From positions 1-55,556 of the forward strand of contig NZ_UFQB01000035.1 in the NCBI RefSeq assembly GCF_900496965.1: a DNA stretch of 55,556 nucleotides. The letters are read 5' to 3'. The notes beneath the pieces are model-generated. The model saw only the letters and a list, made by a program, of their open reading frames with translations, was not told the origin of the DNA and ran no database searches. A program made the translations under genes and the position numbers. Positions 1 to 8,005 of this stretch are shown one piece after another. The DNA comes from Achromobacter agilis. Lineage in GTDB: Bacteria; Pseudomonadota; Gammaproteobacteria; Burkholderiales; Burkholderiaceae_B. Within the stretch, counting starts at the first letter, position 1; every line of letters starts with the position of its first letter.

Positions 1-54
1 ATCCTCTTCTGCCATCACTGCCTCGGACAAGTGGATCTGAAGGCCATGAAGTAA
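1..54 (+). CDS. C-terminal end of an IS481-like transposase (partial)
   Basis: The first frame is open from base 1 to a TAA at 52-54 and reads ILFCHHCLGQVDLKAMK. A short tail with a Cys/His, Leu-Gly and Asp-Leu pattern like this is what I recall at the C-terminus of IS481-family DDE transposases. The IS-end-like sequence that follows at 66-114 fits that reading. Only 17 residues are visible, so the family call rests on recall of the motif and on context. Whether the full element to the left is intact cannot be seen. Confidence 0.4.
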   Translation: MLFCHHCLGQVDLKAMK

Positions 55-114
55 GCTGATCAACCTGTTACCCATGTTCCCGTACACCTGTTACCTATGT
101 CCCCGGTCCGTACA
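55..114. mobile_element. IS481-like element terminus with paired 17-bp motif
   Basis: Two near-identical 17-mers of form TGTTACC(C/T)ATGT(T/C)CCCG lie at 66-82 and 89-105, exactly 23 bp apart, followed by GTCCGTACA. The same arrangement with the same 23-bp spacing recurs alone at 18287-18335. This looks like a transposon terminal inverted repeat with a double transposase-binding site. It directly follows the presumed transposase stop codon. The other end of the element is outside the window. Confidence 0.5.
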
Positions 115-257
115 AACCGCCCCTTCGGGGGGCAGCTAGCCCACGGTAGTGGGCGCGGCGTGGGGGCTCACCGTTTCCCCGCCGGGCCGCCCCAAGGGGA
201 AACCGCCCCCCCGGGGGGCAGCTAGCCCACGGTAGTGGGCGCGGCGTGGGGGCTCAC
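115..257. repeat. GC-rich intergenic repeat, tandemly duplicated (57 bp, period 86)
   Basis: A 57-base unit at 115-171 is repeated at 201-257 with two differences. It contains GGGGGGCAGCTAGCCCAC, an imperfect hairpin, and GCGGCGTGGGGGCTCAC. The 29 bases between the copies (CCGCCGGGCCGCCCCAAGGG and flanks) resemble the linker between the duplicated units at 18336-18468. Relatives occur at 15252-15356 and 18336-18468, so this is a dispersed family. The right copy overlaps the stop codon of the PhoH-family gene. Confidence 0.7.
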
Positions 258-1957
258 AATACATCTCCCGCGTAGTCGGCCAGGCGGGAGCGTTCGCCGC
301 GCTGCAACGTGACGTGGCCGGAGTGCGGCCAGCCCTTGAAGCGGTCGACCACGAACGTCAGGCCGGAACTGCCCTCGGTGAGGTAGGGCGTATCGATCTG
401 GGCGACGTTGCCCAGGCAGATCACCTTGGTGCCGGGACCCGCGCGCGTCACCAGCGTTTTCATCTGCTTGGGCGTGAGGTTCTGCGCCTCGTCGATGATC
501 AGGTACTTGTTCAGGAAGGTGCGGCCGCGCATGAAGTTCAGGGACTTGACCTTGATGCGCGAGCGGATCAGGTCCATGGTGGCGGCGCGCCCCCAGTCCC
601 CGTTGCCTTCCCCTTCGCCCATGTTCAGCACGTCCAGGTTGTCTTCCAGCGCACCCATCCAGGGGAGCATCTTTTCCTCTTCCGTGCCGGGCAGGAAGCC
701 GATGTCTTCACCGACGGGCACCGTGACGCGGGTCATGATGATTTCGGTATAGCGCTTGGTTTCCAGCACCTGGGTGATGCCCGCGGCCAGCGCCAGCAGC
801 GTCTTGCCCGTGCCCGCCTGGCCCAGCAGCGACACGAAGTCGCATTCCGGGTTCATCAGCAGGTTCATGGCGAAGTTCTGCTCGCGGTTGCGCGCGGTAA
901 TGCCCCAGACGTTGTTCTTGCCGTGCGTGTAGTCGCGCAGCGTCGCCAGCACCGCCATCTTGCCGCTGACCTCGCGCACCTGCGCGTACAGGGGCATCTG
1001 GCCTTCGAAGTAGACGAACTGGTTGACGACGAACTGCGAGCACAGCGGTCCGTGGATGCGGTAGAAGGTGGTGCCGCCCTGCTGCCAGGATTCGACGTCC
1101 TTGCCGTGCTTGTTCCAGAAGTCCTCGGGCAGCTGCATGACGCCCGAATACATCAGGTCCGAGTCTTCGAGGGCGTGGTCGTTGAAGTAGTCTTCGGCGG
1201 CCATGCCCAGCGCGCGCGCCTTCAGGCGCATGTTGATGTCCTTGGACACCAGCACGACCTCGCGCTGCGGGTACTTTTCCTGCAGGGCGCGGACGACGCC
1301 CAGGATCTGGTTGTCGGCCTTGCCCATGGGCAGGTCGGAGGGCAGGGTGCTGTGGATGGCCGTGGTCTGGAACATCAGGCGCCCGGTGGCGTCCTTGTTG
1401 CCCAGCTTGGCCAGCTCCAGCCCTTCATCGAGCTGGGTGGCGTCCTGCACCAGCGCGTCCAGCGAACGGCTGACCTGGCGCGCGTTGCGCGCCACTTCCG
1501 ACATGCCTTTCTTCTGGTGGTCCAGCTCTTCGAGCGTCATCATCGGCAGGAAGATGTCGTGCTCTTCGAAGCGGAACAGCGAGCTGGGATCGTGCAGCAG
1601 CACGTTCGTGTCCAGGACGAACAGCTTGCGCGGCGCGTTCTGGGCGCGCGGTTTGGCGCGTTTGGCGGGAGCGGCCGCCGGCTTGGCCTGGCGCTGTTCG
1701 GCGCGCACGGCCGGCGCCGCGGGAGGCGGCGGCACTTGGCGGGCCGGGACGGGAGCCTGCGCCTTGCGGGCCGGAGCGGCCAGTCCGTCGAGTTCAGGCT
1801 GGACGGACAGCACTTCCTCGTCGTCTTCGGCCAGGGCGGCCTGGGTGTTCGACCGCGCAGCGGCGGTCTTGGTCGTGCGGGCCTGCGCCCGGGCGGGCTC
1901 GCCCGAGGGGAAGGTCAGGATGGCTGCGGGGCGGGTGGGCAACTTCGGAAGCGGCAT
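254..1957 (-). CDS. PhoH-family ATPase with N-terminal PIN domain
   Basis: This is a cytoplasmic protein of 567 residues joining a PIN ribonuclease-like domain to a PhoH P-loop NTPase (PhoH2/YlaK type), a family linked to RNA metabolism. Residues 1 to about 110 are Ala/Pro-rich low complexity. The PIN domain starts at KLFVLDTNVLLHDP (about 111) and includes the acidic MTLEELDHQKKG. The PhoH part has Walker A GQAGTGKT (about 379) and Walker B YLIIDEAQN. The ATG at 1957 is preferred over an in-frame GTG at 1966, because GGAGAG sits 8 bases upstream of the ATG and overlaps the GTG. The TGA stop lies inside a dispersed repeat. The gene could be transcribed after bcp, whose stop is 60 bp upstream. 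The exact substrate is unknown. Confidence 0.9.
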   Translation of the reverse strand: MPLPKLPTRPAAILTFPSGEPARAQARTTKTAAARSNTQAALAEDDEEVLSVQPELDGLAAPARKAQAPVPARQVPPPPAAPAVRAEQRQAKPAAAPAKRAKPRAQNAPRKLFVLDTNVLLHDPSSLFRFEEHDIFLPMMTLEELDHQKKGMSEVARNARQVSRSLDALVQDATQLDEGLELAKLGNKDATGRLMFQTTAIHSTLPSDLPMGKADNQILGVVRALQEKYPQREVVLVSKDINMRLKARALGMAAEDYFNDHALEDSDLMYSGVMQLPEDFWNKHGKDVESWQQGGTTFYRIHGPLCSQFVVNQFVYFEGQMPLYAQVREVSGKMAVLATLRDYTHGKNNVWGITARNREQNFAMNLLMNPECDFVSLLGQAGTGKTLLALAAGITQVLETKRYTEIIMTRVTVPVGEDIGFLPGTEEEKMLPWMGALEDNLDVLNMGEGEGNGDWGRAATMDLIRSRIKVKSLNFMRGRTFLNKYLIIDEAQNLTPKQMKTLVTRAGPGTKVICLGNVAQIDTPYLTEGSSGLTFVVDRFKGWPHSGHVTLQRGERSRLADYAGDVL

Positions 1958-2017
1958 ATGCGTCACTCTCCAGTGTGGGCCGGCTATAGCGCCTGACGGG
2001 TCTACCTGAGCTTGCGG

Positions 2018-2482
2018 CTAGCCGATGCTCTTTGCGGCTTGCAGGACTTCCTTCGCGTGGCCCGGGACCTTCACCCCGCGCCACTCCTGCACCAACACGC
2101 CGTAGGCATCGATCAAGAAGGTGCTGCGTTCGATGCCGCGCACCTGCTTGCCGTACATGTTCTTCTGCTTGATGACGCCGAACAGACTGCACACGGTTTC
2201 GTCGGCGTCGGAGATGAGAGGGAAAGGAAGTTCGTACTTGGCCTTGAAATTCTCGTGCGATTTCAGCGAATCGCGCGAGATACCGATGACCACGGCGCTG
2301 GCTGCCAGGAATTCGGCGTGCAGGTCGCGGAAGTCCTGGCTTTCGGTGGTGCAGCCAGGCGTGTTGTCCTTGGGATAGAAATACAGGATCACGGCGCGGC
2401 CCTGGCATTGCTCGAGGCTGATCGGACCTATGGTGCTTTCAGCGGTGAACGGCGGGGCGGGCTTGCCTATGGTCGGCGTCAT
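2018..2482 (-). CDS. bcp: thioredoxin-dependent peroxiredoxin, Bcp/PrxQ family
   Basis: A 154-residue cytosolic thiol peroxidase that reduces H2O2 and organic hydroperoxides. The peroxidatic cysteine is C44 in FYPKDNTPGCTTE, the PrxQ signature. The resolving cysteine usually found five residues later is absent (that position is Q49). Another cysteine, C98 in SDADETVCSLF, could resolve instead, as in PrxQ variants that use a distant cysteine; this part is inference. IERSTFLID near the C-terminus is typical of Bcp. The ATG overlaps the stop of the upstream gene by four bases (ATGA), so the two genes are translationally coupled. Confidence 0.93.
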   Translation of the reverse strand: MTPTIGKPAPPFTAESTIGPISLEQCQGRAVILYFYPKDNTPGCTTESQDFRDLHAEFLAASAVVIGISRDSLKSHENFKAKYELPFPLISDADETVCSLFGVIKQKNMYGKQVRGIERSTFLIDAYGVLVQEWRGVKVPGHAKEVLQAAKSIG

Positions 2483-2940
2483 TGCTGGGATTCTCCGGTG
2501 GGAGGGATGAGGGCCACGACGACGCGCCGGCCCTCCGCCATCAGGATGTTGTAGGTGCGCGAGGCGGCGTGGGTGTCCATGATCTCGACGCCGATGCCGA
2601 GCGCCAGCAGGGGGCGCAGCACGTCGGGGCGCAGGAACTGCTGCCTGCCGCCGGTTCCCACCAGCAGCACCTCCGGTGCATTCGCGGGGCGCCCGGGGGC
2701 GGCTTCAGGTTCGTCCAGGAACGCCAATGGATCGCGGACGGGCTCGGACAAACCGGCCGCCTGGAGCAAGAGGGTAGGGGTGATGTCGGCCGGCGACTCG
2801 ACGGGCCATTGGGTAACTTCGCCCTCGGGGCCGAACGCGACCGATGAGGAAAAACGTACCTGGTTGACCTCGATATAACCATCACCATAGGCGGTGACGG
2901 TGTTCAGGGCGGCCGTCGCAGGATCGGTATGCAGCTTCAA
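2479..2940 (-). CDS. Mth938-like domain protein (DUF498)
   Basis: 153 residues matching the single-domain Mth938/Xcc1710 family, whose molecular function is unknown. Features seen are the N-terminal strand region YGDGYIEVNQVRFSSSV, the loop LLVGTGGRQQFLRP, and the C-terminal GIGVEIMDTHAASRTYNIL followed by RRVVVALIPP. The start is a TTG at 2938-2940 with GGAG seven bases upstream; no ATG gives a better N-terminus. It is the first gene of a probable operon with bcp (4-base overlap) and perhaps the PhoH-family gene. It is divergent from the aminotransferase gene across a 322-bp gap. Confidence 0.85.
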   Translation of the reverse strand: MKLHTDPATAALNTVTAYGDGYIEVNQVRFSSSVAFGPEGEVTQWPVESPADITPTLLLQAAGLSEPVRDPLAFLDEPEAAPGRPANAPEVLLVGTGGRQQFLRPDVLRPLLALGIGVEIMDTHAASRTYNILMAEGRRVVVALIPPTGESQQ

Positions 2941-3262
2941 TAAAAACTCCAGCTTTATGTGCCTGATAATAGCGCATCAACATGTCGCCATGTTGCACCG
3001 TATTCACGCGGCGGGCGAAGCCCCCGCGCCGCGCCCTTCCTGCGGGCTTGCGGGCCTGCGGGGGGAGGTGTTTTGCCTGAGGCGGCAGGGGTGAAAACGG
3101 CCCCATTTTGTTGCCATTTGCCGCCTAGGCGTCCTTGCGCTAGATTACAGGGTTTTGCTGCGCTGCAATCTTGCGGCGACGCGGCCATTTGGCTCCCTTT
3201 TCCCCTTCGCGCGACCGCGCCCTGGTTTTTTTGCTTTTTTTCCGCCCCTAAGGATTCCCATC
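2941..3262. promoter_or_regulatory. divergent intergenic region with candidate sigma-70 promoter
   Basis: This 322-bp gap separates the minus-strand Mth938/bcp operon from the plus-strand aminotransferase. A plausible plus-strand promoter is TTGCCG at 3118-3123, a 17-bp spacer and TAGATT at 3141-3146, giving an untranslated leader of about 110 bases. The stretch 3005-3090 is very GC-rich with no convincing reading frame. Nothing resembling an RNA gene or riboswitch was recognised. Confidence 0.45.
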
Positions 3263-4450
3263 ATGAGGAAGTTCTCTCGCATCGAGCGTTTGCCCCCGTA
3301 CGTTTTCAACATTACCGGCGAGCTCAAGATGGCGGCCCGCAGGCGGGGCGAAGACATCATCGATATGTCCATGGGCAATCCGGACGGCGCGACGCCGAAG
3401 CACATCGTCGACAAGATGGTGGAAGCCACCACGCGCCCGACCACGCACGGCTACTCGGTGTCCAAAGGCATCCCGCGCCTGCGCAAGGCGATCTGCGACT
3501 GGTACCAGCGCCGCTACGCCGTCGAGTTCGACCCGGATTCCGAGGCCATCGTCACGATCGGCTCCAAGGAAGGCCTGGCCCACTTGATGCTGGCCACGCT
3601 GGACCGCGGCGACACCGTGCTGGTGCCGAACCCCAGCTACCCGATCCACATCTACGGCGCGGTCATCGCCGGCGCCAACATCCGTTCCGTGCGCATGACG
3701 CCGGGCGTGGATTTCTTCGAAGAGCTGGAACGCGCCGTGCGCGAATCCATTCCGAAGCCCAAGATGATGGTGCTGGGCTTTCCCAGCAACCCGACCGCCC
3801 AGTGCGTGGACCTGTCATTCTTCGAACGCGTGGTGGCGCTGGCCAAGGAACACGACATCCTCGTCGTGCATGACCTGGCTTACGCCGACATCACCTTCGA
3901 CGGCTACGTGGCCCCGTCCATCATGCAGGTGCCCGGCGCGCGCGACGTCGCCGTCGAGTTCTTCACGATGAGCAAGAGCTACAACATGGCCGGCTGGCGC
4001 ATCGGCTACATGGTCGGCAACCGCGAGCTGGTCAACGCGCTGGCCCGCATCAAGAGTTATCACGATTACGGCACGTTCACGCCGATCCAGGTGGCGTCCA
4101 TCGCCGCCCTGGACGGCCCGCAGGACTGCGTGAACGAGATCGTGGCGCAGTACCAGAGCCGCCGCGACGTCCTCGTGCGCGGCCTGCATGAAGCAGGTTG
4201 GAATGTGGAGATTCCCAAGGCGTCCATGTACATCTGGGCGCAGATCCCCGAACCCTACCGGGCAATGGGCTCTTTGGAGTTTGCCAAACGCGTCCTGTCG
4301 GATGCGAAAGTGGCCGTGTCCCCCGGGATCGGCTTCGGCGAGTATGGCGACGAATACGTGCGCTTCGCGCTTATCGAAAACGAGCAACGCACCCGGCAAG
4401 CGGTGCGCGGCATCAAAGATATGTTCCGCAAGGACGGGTTGCTGAAGTAG
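3263..4450 (+). CDS. alaC: PLP-dependent alanine/valine-type aminotransferase, AlaC-like
   Basis: A class I/II fold-type I aminotransferase of 395 residues, most like AlaC, which makes alanine from pyruvate and glutamate. The cofactor lysine is about K238 in [21 protein letters not shown] near the N-terminus, the PLP-phosphate loop region and [10 protein letters not shown] are family hallmarks. ATG 3263 has AAGGA at 3250-3254, and the protein then begins [16 protein letters not shown] as in homologues; an open frame further upstream has no ribosome site. It sits 135 bp before hom and is probably co-transcribed with hom-thrC, which fits conserved Burkholderiales gene order. Substrate preference within the family is inferred. 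Confidence 0.88.
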   Translation: MRKFSRIERLPPYVFNITGELKMAARRRGEDIIDMSMGNPDGATPKHIVDKMVEATTRPTTHGYSVSKGIPRLRKAICDWYQRRYAVEFDPDSEAIVTIGSKEGLAHLMLATLDRGDTVLVPNPSYPIHIYGAVIAGANIRSVRMTPGVDFFEELERAVRESIPKPKMMVLGFPSNPTAQCVDLSFFERVVALAKEHDILVVHDLAYADITFDGYVAPSIMQVPGARDVAVEFFTMSKSYNMAGWRIGYMVGNRELVNALARIKSYHDYGTFTPIQVASIAALDGPQDCVNEIVAQYQSRRDVLVRGLHEAGWNVEIPKASMYIWAQIPEPYRAMGSLEFAKRVLSDAKVAVSPGIGFGEYGDEYVRFALIENEQRTRQAVRGIKDMFRKDGLLK

Positions 4451-4452
4451 AG

Positions 4453-4524
4453 GCTCCCCCCGCAGCGCTGCGCGCTTCCCCCCAGGGGGCATGCCTGCGG
4501 ACCGGCGGAGCCGGATCCGCGGCA
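4453..4524. repeat. GC-rich palindromic intergenic repeat (B type)
   Basis: A run of GCAGCGCTGCGCGCTTCCCC, CCAGGGGGC and GGACCGGCGGAGCCGGATCC forms nested hairpins. The last block recurs at 5990-6012 after hom and, inverted, at 28017-28060 after the TauE-like gene. It occupies most of the gap between alaC and hom and may act as an RNA stability or partial termination element. Confidence 0.6.
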
Positions 4525-4585
4525 TCGCGACAGCGCAACGTTTCTTGCGTCGAGTGTGTCGCACAGCAGTTATGGAGAACTGAAA

Positions 4586-5929
4586 ATGAATTCCCCTCAA
4601 CGCCCGCCCGCAGAGGGCGCCGCGATGAACCCCATGAAAGTGGGCCTGCTGGGCCTTGGCGTGGTGGGCGGCGGCACGTGGACCGTGCTGTCGCGCAACG
4701 CCGAGGAAATCGCGCGCCGCGCCGGACGCCGTATCGAGGTGACCCGCGCCGCCGTGCGCGACGTGGCCAAGGCGCGCGCGCGCGTCGGCGACGCGATCCT
4801 GGTCGACACCGATGTGCACGCGTTGGTGCGCGACCCGGAAATCGATATCGTCGTCGAACTCATCGGCGGCGACACGCTGGCGCGCGAGCTGGTGCTGGAA
4901 GCCATTGCCAACGGCAAGCACGTGGTCACCGCGAACAAGGCCCTGCTGGCCAAGCACGGCAACGAGATCTTCGCCGCGGCGCACGAGCGCGGCGTGATGG
5001 TGACGTTCGAAGCCGCCGTTGCCGGCGGCATCCCCATCATCAAGGCGATCCGGGAGGGCCTGACGGCCAACCGCATTCAGTGGGTGGCCGGCATCATCAA
5101 TGGCACCACGAACTTCATCCTGTCCGAAATGCGGTCGCGCGGCCTGCCGTTCGCCGACGTGCTGGCCGAGGCACAGCGCCTGGGCTACGCCGAAGCCGAT
5201 CCCACGTTCGACGTGGAAGGCGTGGACGCCGCTCACAAGCTGACGCTGCTGGCCTCGCTGGCCTTCGGCGTGCCCGTGCAGTTCGACCGTGCCCACATCG
5301 AAGGCATTTCGCAGCTGGCCGCCGAAGACATCGAACACGCCGAGCGCCTGGGCTACCGCATCAAGCTGCTGGGCATCACCAAGCGGCGCGCCGATGGCAT
5401 CGAACTGCGCGTGCATCCCGCGCTGGTGCCGGCCGAACGCCTGCTGGCCAATGTCGAAGGCGCGATGAACGCCGTGCTGGTCAAGGGCGACGCCGTCGGC
5501 CCGACGCTGTACTACGGCCAGGGCGCGGGCGAAGAGCCCACGGCCTCGGCCGTCGTGGCCGACCTGGTCGACGTGACCCGCCTGCACACCGCGGATCCGG
5601 GCAACCGCGTGCCGCACCTGGCCTTCCAGCCGGACGCCATGTCGGACACGCCGATCCTGTCGATCGAACAGGTCAGCACGTCGTACTACCTGCGCCTGCG
5701 CGTGGACGACCAGCCCGGCGTGCTGGCCGACATCGCCCGCATCCTGGCCGACCGCTCCATCTCGATCGGGTCGATGATCCAGCAGCCGTCCCATATCGGC
5801 GGCGCGGATATCATCTTCCTGACGCACGAAGCGGTGGAAGGCAACGTCAACCAGGCCATCGAACGCATCGAAGCCTTGCCGTTCGTGCGCTCCAAGGTCA
5901 CGCGCCTGCGCGTGGAAAACCTGATCTAA
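4586..5929 (+). CDS. hom: homoserine dehydrogenase
   Basis: A 447-residue NAD(P)-dependent oxidoreductase converting aspartate semialdehyde to homoserine, the branch point to threonine, isoleucine and methionine. The Rossmann motif is VGLLGLGVVGGGT, followed by TANKALLAKHG, AAVAGGIPIIKAIREGL and GIINGTTNFIL of the catalytic domain. The C-terminal 85 residues (YYLRLRVDDQPGVLADIARI) form an ACT domain, so threonine feedback is expected. The start at 4586 has GGAGA seven bases upstream; MNPMKVG at 4625 is a second possibility. thrC follows after a repeat-filled 144-bp gap. Confidence 0.95.
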   Translation: MNSPQRPPAEGAAMNPMKVGLLGLGVVGGGTWTVLSRNAEEIARRAGRRIEVTRAAVRDVAKARARVGDAILVDTDVHALVRDPEIDIVVELIGGDTLARELVLEAIANGKHVVTANKALLAKHGNEIFAAAHERGVMVTFEAAVAGGIPIIKAIREGLTANRIQWVAGIINGTTNFILSEMRSRGLPFADVLAEAQRLGYAEADPTFDVEGVDAAHKLTLLASLAFGVPVQFDRAHIEGISQLAAEDIEHAERLGYRIKLLGITKRRADGIELRVHPALVPAERLLANVEGAMNAVLVKGDAVGPTLYYGQGAGEEPTASAVVADLVDVTRLHTADPGNRVPHLAFQPDAMSDTPILSIEQVSTSYYLRLRVDDQPGVLADIARILADRSISIGSMIQQPSHIGGADIIFLTHEAVEGNVNQAIERIEALPFVRSKVTRLRVENLI

Positions 5930-5937
5930 TGGGTGAA

Positions 5938-6022
5938 CCCACCCCCGGGGCGCCAGAGGCGCCTCTCCCTCAAGGGGGCGCGCAGGCGGACCGGCAAAGC
6001 CGGATCCGCGGCGCCTCGCTTT
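5938..6022. repeat. GC-rich palindromic intergenic repeat (B type)
   Basis: A second copy of the element seen after alaC. It has GGCGCCAGAGGCGCC, CTCAAGGGGG and GGACCGGCAAAGCCGGATCC, each able to form a hairpin. It lies between hom and thrC, so two genes of an apparent operon are separated by a dispersed repeat. Confidence 0.6.
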
Positions 6023-6073
6023 GAGGCGAACTGCTGCCGTAGTTCGCGTAGGGGGTTTAGTGGAAGTCTCGAC

Positions 6074-7483
6074 ATGAAATACATTTCTACCCGCGGCGGC
6101 ATGGCCGCGCTGGAATTCTCGGACATCCTGTTGGAAGGCCTGGCGCCGGACGGCGGGCTGGCCATGCCGGAACAACTGCCGCAGGTGTCGGCCGAGACGC
6201 TCGAGTCGTGGCGCGGCCTGCCGTACGCCGACCTGGCGTTTGAAGTACTGTCGCTGTTCGCCACCGACATTCCGGCGGACGACCTGCGCCGCCTGACCCG
6301 TGCCGCCTACACACAAGAGACGTTCAACAGCGAAGACATCGTCCCGCTGCGTCCGCTGGACGGCGGCCTGTCGTTGCTGGGCCTGTCCGAGGGGCCGACG
6401 CTGGCGTTCAAAGACATGGCCATGCAGTTCCTGGGCCAGGTGTTCGAATACGTGCTGGGCAAGCGAGGCACCACGCTGAATATCGTCGGCGCCACCTCCG
6501 GCGACACGGGCTCGGCGGCGGAATATGCCCTGCGCGGCAAGCGCGGCGTGGCGGTGTTCATGCTTTCTCCCCACGGCCGCATGAGCGCCTTCCAGCGCGC
6601 GCAGATGTACTCGCTGCAGGACGAGAACATTCACAACATCGCCGTGCGCGGCGTGTTCGATGAAGCGCAAGACATCGTCAAGGCGCTGGCGGGCGACCTG
6701 GCGTTCAAGACCAAGTACCGCCTGGGCGCCGTGAACTCCATCAATTGGGCGCGCATTGCGGCTCAGGTGGTGTATTACTTCCACGGCTGGCTGCGCGCCA
6801 CCAGCAAGCCGGGCCAGCAGGTGTCGTTCGCTGTGCCCTCGGGCAACTTCGGCAACATCCTGTCGGGCCATATCGCCCGCAGTATGGGCCTGCCCATCCG
6901 CCGCCTGGTGCTGGCCACGAACGAGAACAACGTGCTGGAAGAATTCTTCCGCACCGGCGTGTACCGCCCGCGTCCCGCGGAACAGACCTACGCCACCTCC
7001 AGTCCGTCCATGGACATCTCGCGCGCATCGAATTTCGAGCGTTTCGTGTTCGACCTCGTGGGCCGCGACGCCAGCCGCGTGAAAGCGCTGTGGACCTCGC
7101 TGGCGCGTGACGGATCGTTCGACCTTTCGGACCTGCTGCCGCAGTTCGAGTCCCGTTACGGCTTTGTGTCGGGCGCGAGCTCGCACGGCGACCGCCTGGC
7201 CACGATCCGTTCCGTTTACGACGCCACGGGCGTGCTGATCGATCCGCACACGGCCGACGGCGTCAAGGTCGCGCGCGACTTCATCGAGCCCGGCGTGCCG
7301 ATGCTCGTCCTTGAAACCGCCTTGCCTGCGAAGTTCTCGGAAACGATCGAGGAGGCGCTGGGCCATCCGGCCAAGCCGCCGGGCAACCTGGCCGATCTGG
7401 AGTCCCTGCCGCAGCGCGTGGAAGTCATGGATTGCGACCAGGCCGAAGTGCGCCGCTTCATCGAGGCGCATGCCAAGGTGTAA
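6074..7483 (+). CDS. thrC: threonine synthase
   Basis: A PLP enzyme of 469 residues that converts O-phosphohomoserine to threonine, the last step of the pathway begun by hom. YISTRGG near residue 3 and the PLP lysine K113 in LAFKDMAMQF are diagnostic, as are GATSGDTGSAAEYAL and the phosphate loop PSGNFGNILSGH. Length fits the long ThrC form. The ATG at 6074 gives the canonical MKYISTRGG start; the open frame upstream is repeat sequence. A strong terminator follows 29 bases after the stop, ending the alaC-hom-thrC unit. Confidence 0.96.
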   Translation: MKYISTRGGMAALEFSDILLEGLAPDGGLAMPEQLPQVSAETLESWRGLPYADLAFEVLSLFATDIPADDLRRLTRAAYTQETFNSEDIVPLRPLDGGLSLLGLSEGPTLAFKDMAMQFLGQVFEYVLGKRGTTLNIVGATSGDTGSAAEYALRGKRGVAVFMLSPHGRMSAFQRAQMYSLQDENIHNIAVRGVFDEAQDIVKALAGDLAFKTKYRLGAVNSINWARIAAQVVYYFHGWLRATSKPGQQVSFAVPSGNFGNILSGHIARSMGLPIRRLVLATNENNVLEEFFRTGVYRPRPAEQTYATSSPSMDISRASNFERFVFDLVGRDASRVKALWTSLARDGSFDLSDLLPQFESRYGFVSGASSHGDRLATIRSVYDATGVLIDPHTADGVKVARDFIEPGVPMLVLETALPAKFSETIEEALGHPAKPPGNLADLESLPQRVEVMDCDQAEVRRFIEAHAKV

Positions 7484-7512
7484 AGGCCGCTTGCCGCTTG
7501 TGTAAGTGTGCA

Positions 7513-7546
7513 ACCCCTCGCAGGCCCGGCTTGCGAGGGGTTTTTC
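7513..7546 (+). terminator. rho-independent terminator after thrC
   Basis: Inverted repeat CCCCTCGCA / TTGCGAGGGG with loop GGCCCGGC, followed by TTTTTCG. Confidence 0.88.
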
Positions 7547-7708
7547 GTTTTTGCCGCCGGGCCGCCATAAGGCGAAAAGCGCCGGTTTGCGCGGTGCCGG
7601 GCGCGGACGAACGGATTACGTTCTCATGCATTTTGACGACAACCCGTCACGTATGGGGCTGCAGCGTCAGATACAGTAAATCCACATTCACACTTGGAGA
7701 ACACGCCC

Positions 7709-7930
7709 ATGAACCTGAAGACCATGACGCTTGTCCTGGCTGTGACAGGATTTGGAGTGCTGGCCGGATGCTCGTCCCCCTCGGTCATTCAGCAGCGGGA
7801 CGGCAGCTCGACCGTGACGCCCGACGAGCCCAAGTACGACAAGGATTCCGGCATGTACGAATACGACAAGGACGGCAAGAAGGTCCAGATCAACAAGGAC
7901 GATGTGAAGTCGATCGAACAGGTCAAGTAA
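7709..7930 (+). CDS. YgdI/YgdR-family small lipoprotein
   Basis: 73 residues. The signal peptide MNLKTMTLVLAVTGFGVLAG ends in a lipobox LAGC, so Cys21 should be lipidated. The mature part is short, charged and Tyr/Lys/Asp-rich (KYDKDSGMYEYDKDGKKVQI), matching the YgdI/YgdR domain of unknown role in the envelope. The ATG at 7709 has GGAG ten bases upstream; an in-frame TTG at 7694 overlaps that site and is unlikely. It is a single gene bounded by terminators on both sides. Confidence 0.88.
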   Translation: MNLKTMTLVLAVTGFGVLAGCSSPSVIQQRDGSSTVTPDEPKYDKDSGMYEYDKDGKKVQINKDDVKSIEQVK

Positions 7931-7954
7931 GCGCTCTTCCGGCACGCGGAATGT

Positions 7955-7992
7955 AAAAGCCCCGGCTCGTTGCGAGCCGGGGCTTTGCTTTT
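7955..7992. terminator. bidirectional terminator between lipoprotein gene and fbp
   Basis: AAAAGCCCCGGCTCG TTG CGAGCCGGGGCTTTGCTTTT is symmetrical with A and T tracts, so it can serve both convergent genes. Confidence 0.88.
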
Positions 7993-8005
7993 ATGCCGCC
8001 GCGTC

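Noticed and set aside
3815..7513. A 1,232-codon open frame on the minus strand across alaC, hom and thrC
   Set aside because: It is antisense to three well-identified enzymes, is Arg/His/Gly-rich, and matches the pattern of shadow frames created by high GC at third positions.
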